From Silene noctiflora (lineage: Eukaryota; Streptophyta; Magnoliopsida; Caryophyllales; Caryophyllaceae): a stretch of DNA of 20,851 nucleotides. Each line of letters starts with the position of its first letter. Within the stretch, counting starts at the first letter, position 1. The stretch lies in assembly GCA_009801015.1 (NCBI GenBank), contig VHZZ01020575.1, positions 1 to 20,851 of the forward strand. The letters are read 5' to 3'. This document shows positions 13,301-19,289 of this stretch, one piece after another. The notes beneath the pieces were generated by a model that did not search any database, was not told the origin of the DNA, and saw only the letters and a list, made by a program, of their open reading frames with translations. Both the position numbers and the translations under genes were made by a program.

Positions 13301-16300
13301 GTCCATTGGAGATGCTCTTAGTTTTGTAAAACTGATACAAATACTCGTTACTAATAAAAAACGAAGAGATGGGAAAGTAGAGGGGGTTTTGAGGGTTAAG
13401 GGTTTTTATTTTTGGGTTTGGCTGTGTGAGTACGGTAAGTAATGGGATTTGAGAGTTCTAAAAGAAAGTAGCAAATTGCCCCCAAACATTTGGGGCTATG
13501 TGCAATTTGCCCCCAAACGTTTTCAAATGTGCAATTTACCCCCAAACATTCGAGACATTGTGCAAATTAACCCAATTTTAAAATTTCGGTAATTTTACAT
13601 CTACTACCATCCTCCCCACCACCATCAAACACAATCTTCCACCCCATGTCCCATCCTACCACTCAATATAACTCGAGGTGTGAGGTGTAAAAGGGAATAG
13701 AGAAGTAAGACTATTCAAATGCCATTGAATCTCAAATGGAGAAGCACTAGCATCATCATGATAATGATAATCAGGAGCTGCCAAATAGAAAAATTGGTTA
13801 TATTGATTGTTGCACTAAATGGAGTTTAGTAACACAAGTGCTATCAACACAAAAATTGAAGTCAATTGGTGAGGGCACAACCGCAATTCTAAAATCACTC
13901 GCTTAAATTTTTTTCCTTCTAGAACACACATGCATTGAATACTCAACAGAAACAAATAAATACCAAAACGGCAATGCCATAGACAACTTCTATAGCTCAG
14001 TATCACATACAAAAGAATCTGAATGGGGGAGGAGAGTTAGGATGGGACGTGGGGTGGAGGATTGTGTTTGATGCAGGGTTACCAGATTCGTAATTCACTC
14101 TATTCGTTTTCGTAATTTAAATTCGCGATTCGCTTAATTTAGCAAATTGGGTTTGTTGAGCGTAATACTAAATTTATAATTCGGTAATTCGTCGAATCCA
14201 ATTCGCTAAGCCTAAACCTATCTTTATTTGCTAATTTGTAATGAACAATTTCCAATAATAACTCTACATTTAAATTTTTAAACAAAAATTCCATTGGGGA
14301 ACTCAAAAGGCACAATCTTTACCAAGGAATTAAGGGACAAACACTAAGATCTTACATATACTTCAATTTTTTCAAAATATTTTGTGGGTTTTAGCGAAGT
14401 CCTACAATTTGCTCATCTAGGCGAATTACCAACAAAGCGAATTGACATGAAAACAAATTACAAATTGGTTTGCTTGAATCAATTCGGAATTCGGAGGGGG
14501 GAGAACGAATTTGGTATCCTTGGTGTGATGGTGGTCGGGAGGGTGGTAATAGATGTTAAATTGCCCGAATTTTCAAATTGGGTTAATTTGCACATAGTGT
14601 CAAACATTTGGGGGCAAATTGCACATTTATAAACGTTTGGGGGCAAATTGCACATGACCCCAAATGTTTGGGGGCAATTTGCTAGTTTCCTTGAACTAAT
14701 TTGTCTTTTGACTAGTTTAGATATTATTATTGCGGGCTTGGGTCGGACAAGGGCCGAGCCATTGAAAAGAAAATTACCTTTTAATACTATTGTGGGTGGG
14801 TCGGGCTAGAAAAATGGGCCACTTAACCTTGCCCTTACCCGGGCTATTGAAAGTAGGGCGGCCCGTGGGCTATCGAGCTCTATATTTATCGGCTCCATGT
14901 CCTCATTGATACAGGCTATGGGAATCAAAGAATAGCTTCACAATTTTCTTTTCGTTGATAATTTGTTAGTAACTATGAATTGATATGTATTCGTGTAGAA
15001 GCACGATGCAATGAGAAACAAAAGTAGGGCCTTTAGGAAGGACACTACTGGGCACTAATGGCCACCAATGGCTTCTGGAGAAGTCAAAACGCTCTACAAT
15101 ATCATCGAGATATGGAAAATTATAGAGGATAGCCAAGTACGCACAACTTCGTACTCCATAAGTTCTTACTAGGCATTGATATTCACCCGACACCCATAGG
15201 CCATACCACTCTTCCCCTCCAAATTCCGAATTGATTCAAGCGAACCAATTTGCAATTCGTTTTCATATCAATTCGCACTTCGCTAAAACCCACAAAATAT
15301 TTTGAAAAAATTAAAGTATATGCAAGATATCAATGTTTGTCCCTTAGTTCCTTGGTAAAGATGGTGCCTTTTAGTTCCCCAATGGAGTTTTTGTTTTAAA
15401 ATTTAAATGTAACTCTATTATTGGGAATTGTTCATTACAAATTAGCAAATTATGATAGGCTTAGCGAATTGGATTCGACGAATTACTGAATTATAAATTT
15501 TGTATTACGCTTAGCGAACCCAATTTGCTAAATTAAGCGAATCGCGAATTTGAATTTCGAAAACGAATCGAGCTAATTATGAATTTGGTAACCTTGGGCC
15601 ATACCCATCTAAATTTTTAATTAGCTTAATTCCTTACGTCTATACTCTTTAGCGGGCTGGATGGGCCGGGCTTTCGGACGGTATGACCCATGAACAACTC
15701 TATGTTAAAGTATTAATTTTTTTTACTTGTTATAGTATAATTATATATAGTAGTGTATGAATAAGGGGGGTGAGATGGGTAAGGCGGGTATAAGCGGGCG
15801 AGGTGGGTGTGGGGCGGGTCTCATGTGATACCCGCTCCACGACCCGCGACGGATGACACTTTTGATCCCCACGTCCATCTTACACAGGATTTGGCTGGTG
15901 GAATAACTCTGTTAATGTTTTTTCCCCTCAGGTTCTGCTGCTATGCAATGCTTTTGATGAAGCCTTGAATCTTCTTGACCAATCTCTGTCCGAAGCAAAA
16001 CCGGATGTCCTGCTATTCAACACCATCCTTCTCGAAGCCAGTGCACAGGTACCACTCTTATCTTCTTGCTGTCAAGCAAGTCTGTTCGTTTTTCTTTAAG
16101 TATGCAGGTTTAATTTTTTTAGTAAATGAAGCTGTGCCCCTCATAACTGAATCAAGACTAAGACATGGTGGCTAAAAGCTATCTTTCTGTTCATTGTCAA
16201 TTAAACCAGTCAGCAGTGTGTTGTATGCGGCTCAATATGAGTATACGGTGGCCTCACCTTCTGGGGGACCTTGTATTTCCAGTGAGCTGAAGAAAGAGAA

Positions 16301-17808
16301 AGTCTGTTTTTTTTGTTTAGTATACATGTTTTAAATTTTTAAGTACGTTAAGCTGTCCCCTTCACTACTGAACCAATACCAAGACATGGCTGCTAAAACC
16401 CATCTTTCTGTTCGCTGTCAATTACACCATTCAGCACTATGTTGTATGTTGCTGAATATGAGTATAGCCTCACCTTCTGCGGGACCTTGTTCCAATGAGC
16501 TGAAAAAAGAGCGAGAAAGAATAGTAAAATAAAATGTAGTGAGAGAAAAATAAAGGATGGTAGGACGTGTTGGTGGTGGTCGAGAGAGAAATGAGATAAA
16601 GATAGGAATTATAGTTACCTGCCGACCCCTAGTGTAATGTACTACCCTTCTGTGGGAATAATAATAACCTCCGCACCCCTTTATTCTCCCTTCACCACTA
16701 CTTATTTTACGTTCACCACCAGTTTTTTCCTTTATTTCTTCTTTGCTTTGAGCTCCATTTTCCTGGTAACAATCATCTCCAATCCAACCGAGTTCTATAA
16801 ACGGGAGTGATAAGTAGTGAAAAAAGCTTTGACGATTCTACTATCCAAATGACCAAATCCTTTGATCAGGAAATTTTAATAAAATAACAATCTTGTAGCA
16901 CTCCCGGTAAGAAACACTAGAACATGGATGCGATGAAAACCATAAAAGGTGGACGAATGTAGGAAAGTGAGAGGCTGGAGAATAACATCTTTTTCCGGTT
17001 ATATCTTGTCCCTGCAAAATAGTACTCCGTATCATATTTGATTGTTTTTGCAAACGAGGGAAAGTATAAAGATGCTATGAGGCTGCCCTTCCGAGTTCTG
17101 ATCATTGCAACCGTAGAGAAAATATTCTAAAACCGCCCAAAGGAACTCCAAAATACGAAAGATGAAGAATCTTCAAATTGCAATTGCATTTTTACGTATC
17201 TTCAGTTTTATTAGAATGGCTATTTTATCTGTGAGTGAGTCTTGTATGAGATCATCTCTTTTGTGAGACCAATTAGAATACGTAAGTATATATCTATCAT
17301 TTATTTATATGTTATTGTGTTTAGTGTTTACAGGGATGTTAGTGGTTCATTGTAAATTTGTTTCACATATTCTCTTGACTTGCTCTAAACAAGGTTGTTT
17401 CCATGAAATGTTTCTTAGAAAAGAATCGATATTATTGAGCATGTACTCAAGGTGATGCAGCGAGAGAAGATCCGGCCAGATCCATCAACCTGTTGTTATG
17501 TTTTCGATGCATATGTTAAATGTGGATTCTTTGGCACCGCTGTTGAAGCATTACAGGTCTTGAGCATTCAAATGATTTCAAAGGACAATTATGTTAGCAC
17601 GGAAATGATAAAGATATATGAGGATCTCATTCTTAGTGAAGAGCCAGATGCAGAAATGAAAATAATGCAGAAATTCAATCGTTCTAATCTAGACCTTGTC
17701 ACTGCCCTTCTAAATTTAAGATGGTGTTCGTTTGTTGGGGCCTCAATTTCATGGGTTCCTGATCAAAGTCCTTGGGCTGAACGACTAAGAGACACTGATG
17801 ATAGGTGA
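751..17808 (+). CDS. P-type pentatricopeptide repeat (PPR) protein, 11 exons, 5'-partial; At1g76280-like
   Basis: Joined exons: 751-938, 1925-2032, 2334-2516, 6334-6834, 7657-7752, 7863-8036, 10080-10307, 11876-12016, 12112-12300, 15932-16048, 17419-17808. Together they encode 770 residues ending in TGA. All introns are GT-AG, and every one after the first visible exon is phase 0. The product shows helical PPR-like units, for example HYYLLIVRALFNGGHIEE, WTYDCFVRAVIPGRNF, HPYNIFLAACDKMEQPERA and AATYTIMVDCCGN, and no E or DYW editing domain. P-type PPR proteins bind organellar RNA and affect its processing, stability or translation; the target here cannot be read from sequence. The specific family (At1g76280-like, intron-containing, about 770-800 aa) is recalled from memory. 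The N-terminal presequence is not visible. Coding DNA is only about 14% of the 17-kb span. Confidence 0.88.
939..1924 (+). other. Intron of PPR gene holding a SINE fragment
   Basis: 986 bp, GT-AG, phase 0. Apart from the SINE remnant at 1176-1309 I see only AT-rich unique-looking sequence with no coding potential. Confidence 0.75.
1176..1309 (+). mobile_element. 5'-truncated SINE (TS/Au-like) ending in (TTG)n
   Basis: The order 'cggaaacaacctcttt' – 'aaggataaggctgc' – 'gtacatccgatccttcc' – 'ccctgggataatg' – (TTG)n matches the body and tail of tRNA-derived plant SINEs of the Au/TS type as I remember them. The tail runs 1271-1309 with about ten TTG units. No tRNA-like A or B box is visible upstream, so the 5' promoter half is missing. 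I found no clear target-site duplication. It lies in sense orientation in a PPR intron. Confidence 0.65.
1925..2032 (+). CDS. PPR gene, second visible exon
   Basis: Exactly 36 codons, one PPR unit in length. The acceptor chosen is tgttccag at 1917-1924, giving FVMQTWRVLQEKK in continuous frame with the previous exon. An alternative AG 12 bp further in (1936) would delete FVMQ and keep the frame. Donor gtatga at 2033. Residues 63-98. Confidence 0.82.
2334..2516 (+). CDS. PPR gene, third visible exon
   Basis: Acceptor tatgacag ends at 2333; donor gtaatt at 2517. 61 codons, phase 0 at both ends. It begins AIRLVKFLGENHH, which completes the 'EEA' turn of the PPR unit in the previous exon, and ends HTYTALLK. 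Residues 99-159. Confidence 0.85.
3023..3065 (+). repeat. Polypurine (GA) tract
   Basis: A 43-nt run of A and G only, made of degenerate ggaaggga/gagaggga units. Low-complexity sequence inside an intron; potentially triplex-forming but with no known role. Confidence 0.8.
5333..5800 (+). repeat. G-rich, C-poor intronic block
   Basis: Strand-asymmetric sequence rich in gga, ggt and gtg and almost free of CC. On the minus strand it leaves a 136-codon open frame rich in Pro, Ser and Leu, which I regard as a composition artefact. It may be the interior of a decayed non-autonomous transposon, but no terminal inverted repeats were found. Confidence 0.45.
6227..6261 (+). repeat. Poly-T/C tract upstream of acceptor
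   Basis: A 35-nt pyrimidine-only run (T with three C). It lies 73-107 bp before the acceptor of the exon at 6334, far enough that it is probably a homopolymer expansion and not the functional polypyrimidine tract, which is the ggttcctttcag beside the exon. Confidence 0.75.
6334..6834 (+). CDS. PPR gene, fourth visible exon (largest internal exon)
   Basis: Acceptor cctttcag ends at 6333; strong donor gtaaga at 6835. 167 codons, phase 0. It starts LAVWEKNLLAVHEILREQ, then SLRKFIRSFTELNDLESAYK (PPR helices). A Ser/Asp-rich non-repeat linker follows (around residues 215-285, containing ILDSDSSQDGDF), and the exon resumes helical with WSFSDVIRACGRQ. Residues 160-326. The linker is the least repeat-like part of the protein. 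Confidence 0.88.
6835..7656 (+). other. 822-bp intron of PPR gene
   Basis: Phase 0 GT-AG intron. I see no coding exon, transposon ends or notable repeat in it. The open frame at 7471-7656 runs into the acceptor by chance and encodes a Lys/Arg-rich non-repeat peptide. Confidence 0.7.
7657..7752 (+). CDS. PPR gene, fifth visible exon
   Basis: Acceptor atttgtag ends at 7656; consensus donor gtaagt at 7753. 32 codons, phase 0: MQNLGLGPSPWTYDCFVRAV through RNFRNAVEL. This is the end of one PPR unit and the first helix of the next. Residues 327-358. Confidence 0.86.
7863..8036 (+). CDS. PPR gene, sixth visible exon
   Basis: Acceptor aatttgcag ends at 7862 after an intron of only 110 bp; consensus donor gtaagt at 8037. 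58 codons, phase 0: LKIMEEKEVKLYDSTLL through PYNIFLAACDKM. Residues 359-416. Confidence 0.88.
9281..9425. repeat. 63-bp inverted repeat (hairpin) with 19-nt loop
   Basis: Left arm 9281-9343 and right arm 9363-9425 are reverse complements at 58 of 63 positions by eye. The outermost 30 or so bases (aaaaccattgatccaccacg and on) are perfectly paired. The loop is 9344-9362. Four of the five mismatches are C/T-type, as expected from decay of a once-perfect palindrome. Its right end lies 1 bp from the TA target site of the next MITE. Confidence 0.85.
9429..9681. mobile_element. Stowaway-like MITE (Tc1/mariner class), about 253 bp
   Basis: The left end reads tgccccctccattcaattcc and the right end, reversed, reads ctccatccatatccaaacac. 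These are imperfect inverted repeats of the ctccctcc type, both flanked by TA (9427-9428 and 9682-9683). The interior (gtgaatcaaacaagatcccg; ttgcaaggaatcgtgaagat; gaatagtgtcaaaaaatcaa) matches my memory of Stowaway MITEs in Caryophyllales. No coding capacity. Confidence 0.72.
10080..10307 (+). CDS. PPR gene, seventh visible exon
   Basis: Acceptor tctttacag ends at 10079; donor gtaaac at 10308. 76 codons, phase 0. EQPERAIPMLAKMRDLKIKP is a classic second PPR helix plus turn, followed by NIGTYALLFSLFGNVNAPYE. The FGNVNAPYE stretch is my main reason for the At1g76280-like assignment. Residues 417-492. Confidence 0.87.
10950..11410 (+). repeat. Diverged direct repeat, copies about 365 bp apart
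   Basis: 'ttttttgacatgtccggtag' and the following ctgttgtatctatatggaatcgatgtg (from about 10966) recur as 'ttctttgacatgtcagttag' followed by ctgttgcacctacattaatcgaaatgtgg (from about 11330). Both are preceded by a 'tcccttcg/tcccttga' stretch and followed by a ttat(a/g)ttttg stretch. Copies are about 80-90 bp with many substitutions and short indels, so the duplication is old. Confidence 0.6.
11130..11280. mobile_element. Possible Stowaway-like MITE remnant
   Basis: A TA followed by ctccctctgtttcacaacat at 11130 is a Stowaway-type end. The expected mirror end is not clear: 'gtgaaatagtggaaatatta' near 11249-11268 only partly mirrors 'taattccac'. It could be a decayed or truncated copy, or coincidence. 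Confidence 0.3.
11574..11830 (+). repeat. 129-bp tandem duplication carrying splice-like signals
   Basis: Copy 1 is 11574-11702 and copy 2 is 11703-about 11830. Both begin gattcaagatgc, share a long identical block (tcaaatggtttatgtgtttt and on to tccttgatcattcttgtttt), and end with gaaatatgtaagtc(a/g)gtcatc. In each copy the sequence ctaccttcag is followed exactly 25 nt later by gtaagt. The exon at 11876 starts 45 bp after copy 2. Confidence 0.88.
11876..12016 (+). CDS. PPR gene, eighth visible exon
   Basis: Acceptor cttctaaag ends at 11875; donor gtcagc at 12017 is non-optimal (C at +3), the weakest donor of the gene. 47 codons, phase 0: LNALGSEGMVLEMMQQLYWA through GVYNIVLHWLNEAKE. The join MFYL-LNALGSEGM reads smoothly, so no extra exon is needed between 10307 and 11876. 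Residues 493-539. Confidence 0.85.
12112..12300 (+). CDS. PPR gene, ninth visible exon
   Basis: Acceptor tgctttacag ends at 12111 after a 95-bp intron; donor gtatac at 12301. 63 codons, phase 0: TYMAFEIFKNMKLCGLRLDA, AATYTIMVDCCGN, then RALVSLMIRDGFPLQTPTYT. These are two consecutive PPR-like units. Residues 540-602. Confidence 0.88.
12360..12539 (+). repeat. Direct duplication of about 70 bp
   Basis: Copy 1 at 12360-12425 and copy 2 at 12467-12539 share 'caagttttcaacct', 'aatagaccacagatgtg' and 'tgtaactagaatggagcaa'. An extra few bases (agaggctagaggtagg) in copy 2 expand its middle. About 41 bp separate the copies. It starts 60 bp after the donor of the exon at 12300. Confidence 0.82.
12639..12722 (+). 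repeat. Two 31-bp repeats ending in C6-G19
   Basis: 'ggacaccaagggggtggcat' and 'ggacaccaattgggcgacat', each followed by c(c/t)ttgtac, form two tandem units. The second runs into six C and then nineteen G (12704-12722), after which ggacac recurs. The homopolymer length may be unreliable in sequencing or assembly. Confidence 0.75.
12999..13317. mobile_element. Harbinger/Tourist-like MITE, 319 bp, TTA target duplication
   Basis: Ends gagcaactccaatgg and, reversed from the right, gagcatctccaatgg: 14 of 15 identical. Both are flanked by TTA (12996-12998 and 13318-13320), the 3-bp duplication typical of PIF/Harbinger. The interior repeats 'aagctacat' and 'gtagct' motifs in both orientations. No ORF of note. 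Confidence 0.85.
13469..14684. mobile_element. Long-TIR element (Mutator-like MITE), interrupted by a nested MITE
   Basis: The left arm 13469-13665 starts tagcaaattgcccccaaaca. It is mirrored by two pieces of the right arm, 14531-14684 and 14033-14073, interrupted by the MITE at 14074-14521. Without the insertion the element is about 760 bp with TIRs of nearly 200 bp. Each terminus has three degenerate 29-31-bp units of the form gcaa(a/t)ttgcccccaaac. No clear target duplication was seen outside the ends. Assignment to a Mutator-like class rests on TIR length only. Confidence 0.72.
14074..14521 (+). mobile_element. MITE copy 1, nested in right arm of the long-TIR element
   Basis: About 448 bp from cagggttaccagattcg to cgaatttggtatcctt, with imperfect inverted ends (ggttaccagattcg against ggataccaaattcg). 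It is flanked by tgtttgatg (14065-14073) and ggtgtgatg (14522-14530), 7 of 9 identical. The uninterrupted left arm of the host element has a single catcaaaca at 13623-13631, which serves as a record of the empty site. The interior is rich in 'aattcg' and 'gcgaat'. Confidence 0.75.
15208..15596 (-). mobile_element. MITE copy 2, inverted, with exact 9-bp target duplication
   Basis: 389 bp, reverse complement of the 14074-14521 copy over most of its length (for example gcgaatcgcgaattt; ccaatttgctaaattaagcg; tttgtcccttagttccttgg). Flanked by ggccatacc at 15199-15207 and again at 15597-15605, an exact 9-bp duplication as expected for Mutator-type insertion. One end keeps gaatttggtaacctt. The other lacks the matching inverted terminus and begins actcttcccctccaaattcc, so that end is deleted or rearranged. 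It also lacks about 25 bp present in copy 1. Confidence 0.82.
15932..16048 (+). CDS. PPR gene, tenth visible exon
   Basis: Acceptor tttcccctcag ends at 15931 after a 3.6-kb transposon-filled intron; donor gtacca at 16049. 39 codons, phase 0: VLLLCNAFDEALNLLDQSLS, then KPDVLLFNTILLEASAQ. The 'P-D-x-x-x-x-N' spacing is typical of the start of a PPR unit. Residues 603-641. Confidence 0.86.
16049..17418 (+). other. 1.37-kb intron with 222-bp tandem duplication
   Basis: Phase 0 intron before the terminal exon. The duplication occupies 16081-16520. At 16600-16700, 'aattatagttacctgccgac' and 'aataataataacctccgcac' form a looser pair of similar blocks. At 17240-17275 there is a cttgtatgagatcatctctt / ttgtgagacc motif of the kind common in Caryophyllales repeats. 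Nothing coding was seen. Confidence 0.65.
16081..16520 (+). repeat. 222-bp diverged tandem duplication
   Basis: Copy 1 (16081-16302) and copy 2 (16303-about 16520) are head to tail. Both contain 'gctgtccccttca' or its variant, 'aagacatgg(t/c)(t/g)gctaaaa', 'catctttctgttc', 'gctgtcaatta', 'atatgagtata', 'cctcaccttctg(g/c)gggacc' and 'gagctgaa(g/a)aaagag'. Substitutions and indels are scattered throughout, so the event is not recent. It begins 32 bp after the donor of the tenth visible exon. Confidence 0.88.
17419..17808 (+). CDS. PPR gene, terminal exon with stop
   Basis: Acceptor tgtttcttag ends at 17418; stop TGA at 17806-17808. 129 codons plus stop. It starts KRIDIIEHVLKVMQREKIRP (PPR helix and turn) and continues DPSTCCYVFDAYVKCGF. 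A non-repeat C-terminal tail follows, with DLVTALLNLRWCSFVGASIS and QSPWAERL. No editing-type E/DYW domain is present. Residues 642-770. Confidence 0.88.
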   Translation, partial: KRIDIIEHVLKVMQREKIRPDPSTCCYVFDAYVKCGFFGTAVEALQVLSIQMISKDNYVSTEMIKIYEDLILSEEPDAEMKIMQKFNRSNLDLVTALLNLRWCSFVGASISWVPDQSPWAERLRDTDDR

Positions 17809-18533
17809 TATTACTTGGCAAATGGGTCCTTCAGGCGGGTCAAGTTCCGACCATTTCGGATGTGTCGTTGGGTCACTCTGCGCACGAGTCATTTCAGGGA
17901 CACTGACTCCGGGTAGGTCATATGAGTTGTGGGCCTGCGGTTGTTAAGGTTGTTCCAAAGTAGCCATTTTGGTTTGGTTTTTGTTGGCTCGTTTTTGCGA
18001 ACGTCTATTTGGTTGTTCTTTTCTGATTTGGATTGGATAGATAAGAGTCAGTACTGGTTAATCTAGGAAAGACCCTCCTGATATCGTCACTATAATGGCT
18101 GATTGGTGAAGGATGGTGGCCTTGATCAAGTGTTCATGGTCAGTACATGGCAAATCTATGATCTCGTACACAAGAATAGACGGGTAGTCAATTTCTCTGG
18201 CCAATTTAATGTTGTGGCTGTACTTTTTGTTATGACAATCAAATGACAGAAATTAACCTTGTATTCCTTTGTGAAATCTTTCATATTACCTGACGGTTAT
18301 CTATCTCTGTACCCGAGCAATTTGTTTTTCTCCATGTTAAACTTTTAGTAGAAGAATAATTGTAATGAACAATTGAACGTAATGAATGCAAACTTTTCTC
18401 GACAACGAATTTATCATGTTTTGTATGCATTTGTATTCGACTCGAATGTGCACATGTATTAAACCAGTATTATTAATACAACACAAATACAACCCGAAAT
18501 GCAAAATGAATCGGACCCGTCTTCACATTTCAG
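17809..18533. other. 3' UTR and intergenic gap between convergent genes
   Basis: 725 bp between the PPR stop and the cyclin stop. The first 150 bases contain degenerate gggtcatttc / gggtcaagttccg / cgggtaggtcat units. Further on the sequence is AT-rich with aataat-like poly(A) candidates on both strands (for example agaataattg near 18355, and gtattaataatac on the minus strand near 18475). No coding signal. Both transcripts must terminate here, so 3' ends may overlap. Confidence 0.65.
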
Positions 18534-19256
18534 CTAACACTTTACAATATGCTCTAGGATGAGTTCGACAATCCAAAGAACATCATCCTCACTACAACCA
18601 GTCGCAAATCTCAACCAAGACACCAACGGAAACTCACAACTTCGCTTCGGCACCGTGATCACGAACGAAGCTGCCACAACTGCTGCCGCCAGACACACTG
18701 GTGCCTCCACAAACAACCTCGAAATGGCCTCGCTTTCATACAACACATCCATGACATCTATACACACCTCAACCCTCACCAACTCCGCAACCTTAGCCAC
18801 CTCCTTAAATCTCACTAGCAACTCCTCCACCGTCACAAACACCGAATTCTTCATCGTTCCGATATCAAAATTAACGCATTGGAGGAACAGTATCTCGGCG
18901 TCTAGGTAATCGGTTTTGGTGTAATGCTGGTCTTTAATGCGATCATCGCCGATTGATTTTAGGGATTTAAGACGTAATTGATGATATCCGTGAATTTTGG
19001 AGGAAATCCAGAGGGATATGAGAGCGAAAAGCTGTAAAGTTGCGTAATTGAGTGGATTTTGGAGGAGAAAATGGCGGTGTTGTGGAGAAGAGGAAGGTGT
19101 TGAGATATATGGGAAAACGCGGTGGGCGAAAAGAGTGAGAGCTGAGTATTTGATGATCGGCGGAACTTCGAGCTTCGCAGCGGTTTCGATAAGGAATGCC
19201 ACCGCTTCCCGACGGCGAAGCGATGTCGGAGATAGGCTGCCGTTGGTGGTCTTCAT
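18534..19256 (-). CDS. CYCJ18: Cyclin-J18-like protein, complete single exon, 240 aa
   Basis: Start ATG at 19254-19256 and stop TAG at 18534-18536; the frame stays open five codons further upstream but only from a TTG. The divergent N-terminal cyclin box spans about residues 15-135: LRRREAVAFLIETAAKLEV, then IIKYSALTLFAHRVFP (35-49), NYATLQLFALISLWISSKIH (70-89) and TDYLDAEILFLQCVNFDI (115-132). A helical C-terminal half follows (LVRVEVCIDVMDVLY 159-173; ending LWIVELILEHIVKC). Plant CYCJ18 proteins are about 230-240 aa, lack the usual MRAILVDWL cyclin-box signature and are presumed CDK partners in growing tissue; this one fits in length and layout. It is convergent with the PPR gene. The family call is from memory of the cyclin J18 pattern; the CDK partner is unknown. 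Confidence 0.86.
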   Translation of the reverse strand: MKTTNGSLSPTSLRRREAVAFLIETAAKLEVPPIIKYSALTLFAHRVFPYISTPSSSPQHRHFLLQNPLNYATLQLFALISLWISSKIHGYHQLRLKSLKSIGDDRIKDQHYTKTDYLDAEILFLQCVNFDIGTMKNSVFVTVEELLVRFKEVAKVAELVRVEVCIDVMDVLYESEAISRLFVEAPVCLAAAVVAASFVITVPKRSCEFPLVSWLRFATGCSEDDVLWIVELILEHIVKC

Positions 19257-19289
19257 CACTTTATCTCTCAACGGAGGTTCGTACTACTC

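Larger units (their letters stand above)
12786..15880. mobile_element. Possible GC-rich-ended element (hAT-like) enclosing the nest
   Basis: Left boundary tagggatgtcattggggcgg at 12785 resembles hAT-family ends (cagggatg type) and is followed by gggtcacgaggtgggtgcgg. The right side, reversed, reads gtgtcatccgtcgcgggtcg then tggagcgggt, a degenerate inverted match, and both sides carry acccgcccc-type runs. I could not find an 8-bp target duplication. It may be one interrupted element or two unrelated remnants. Confidence 0.35.
12301..15931 (+). other. 3.6-kb intron made largely of nested transposons
   Basis: Phase 0 intron. Order: direct repeat (12360-12539), 31-bp repeat plus G19 run (12639-12722), GC-rich element end (about 12786-12935), Harbinger-type MITE (12999-13317), long-TIR element (13469-14684) split by a MITE (14074-14521). 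Then a gggccg-rich stretch (14730-14890), an inverted MITE copy (15208-15596), and a second GC-rich end (about 15640-15880). No transposase coding was found, so all appear non-autonomous. Confidence 0.75.

Noticed and set aside
14384-14632. 82-codon ORF spanning MITE copy 1 and the long-TIR arm
   Set aside because: Crosses an insertion junction and consists of MITE sequence; not a gene.
18559-18909. 116-codon plus-strand ORF rich in Ser/Thr/Asn
   Set aside because: Exact antisense shadow of the cyclin gene; composition follows from the coding strand.
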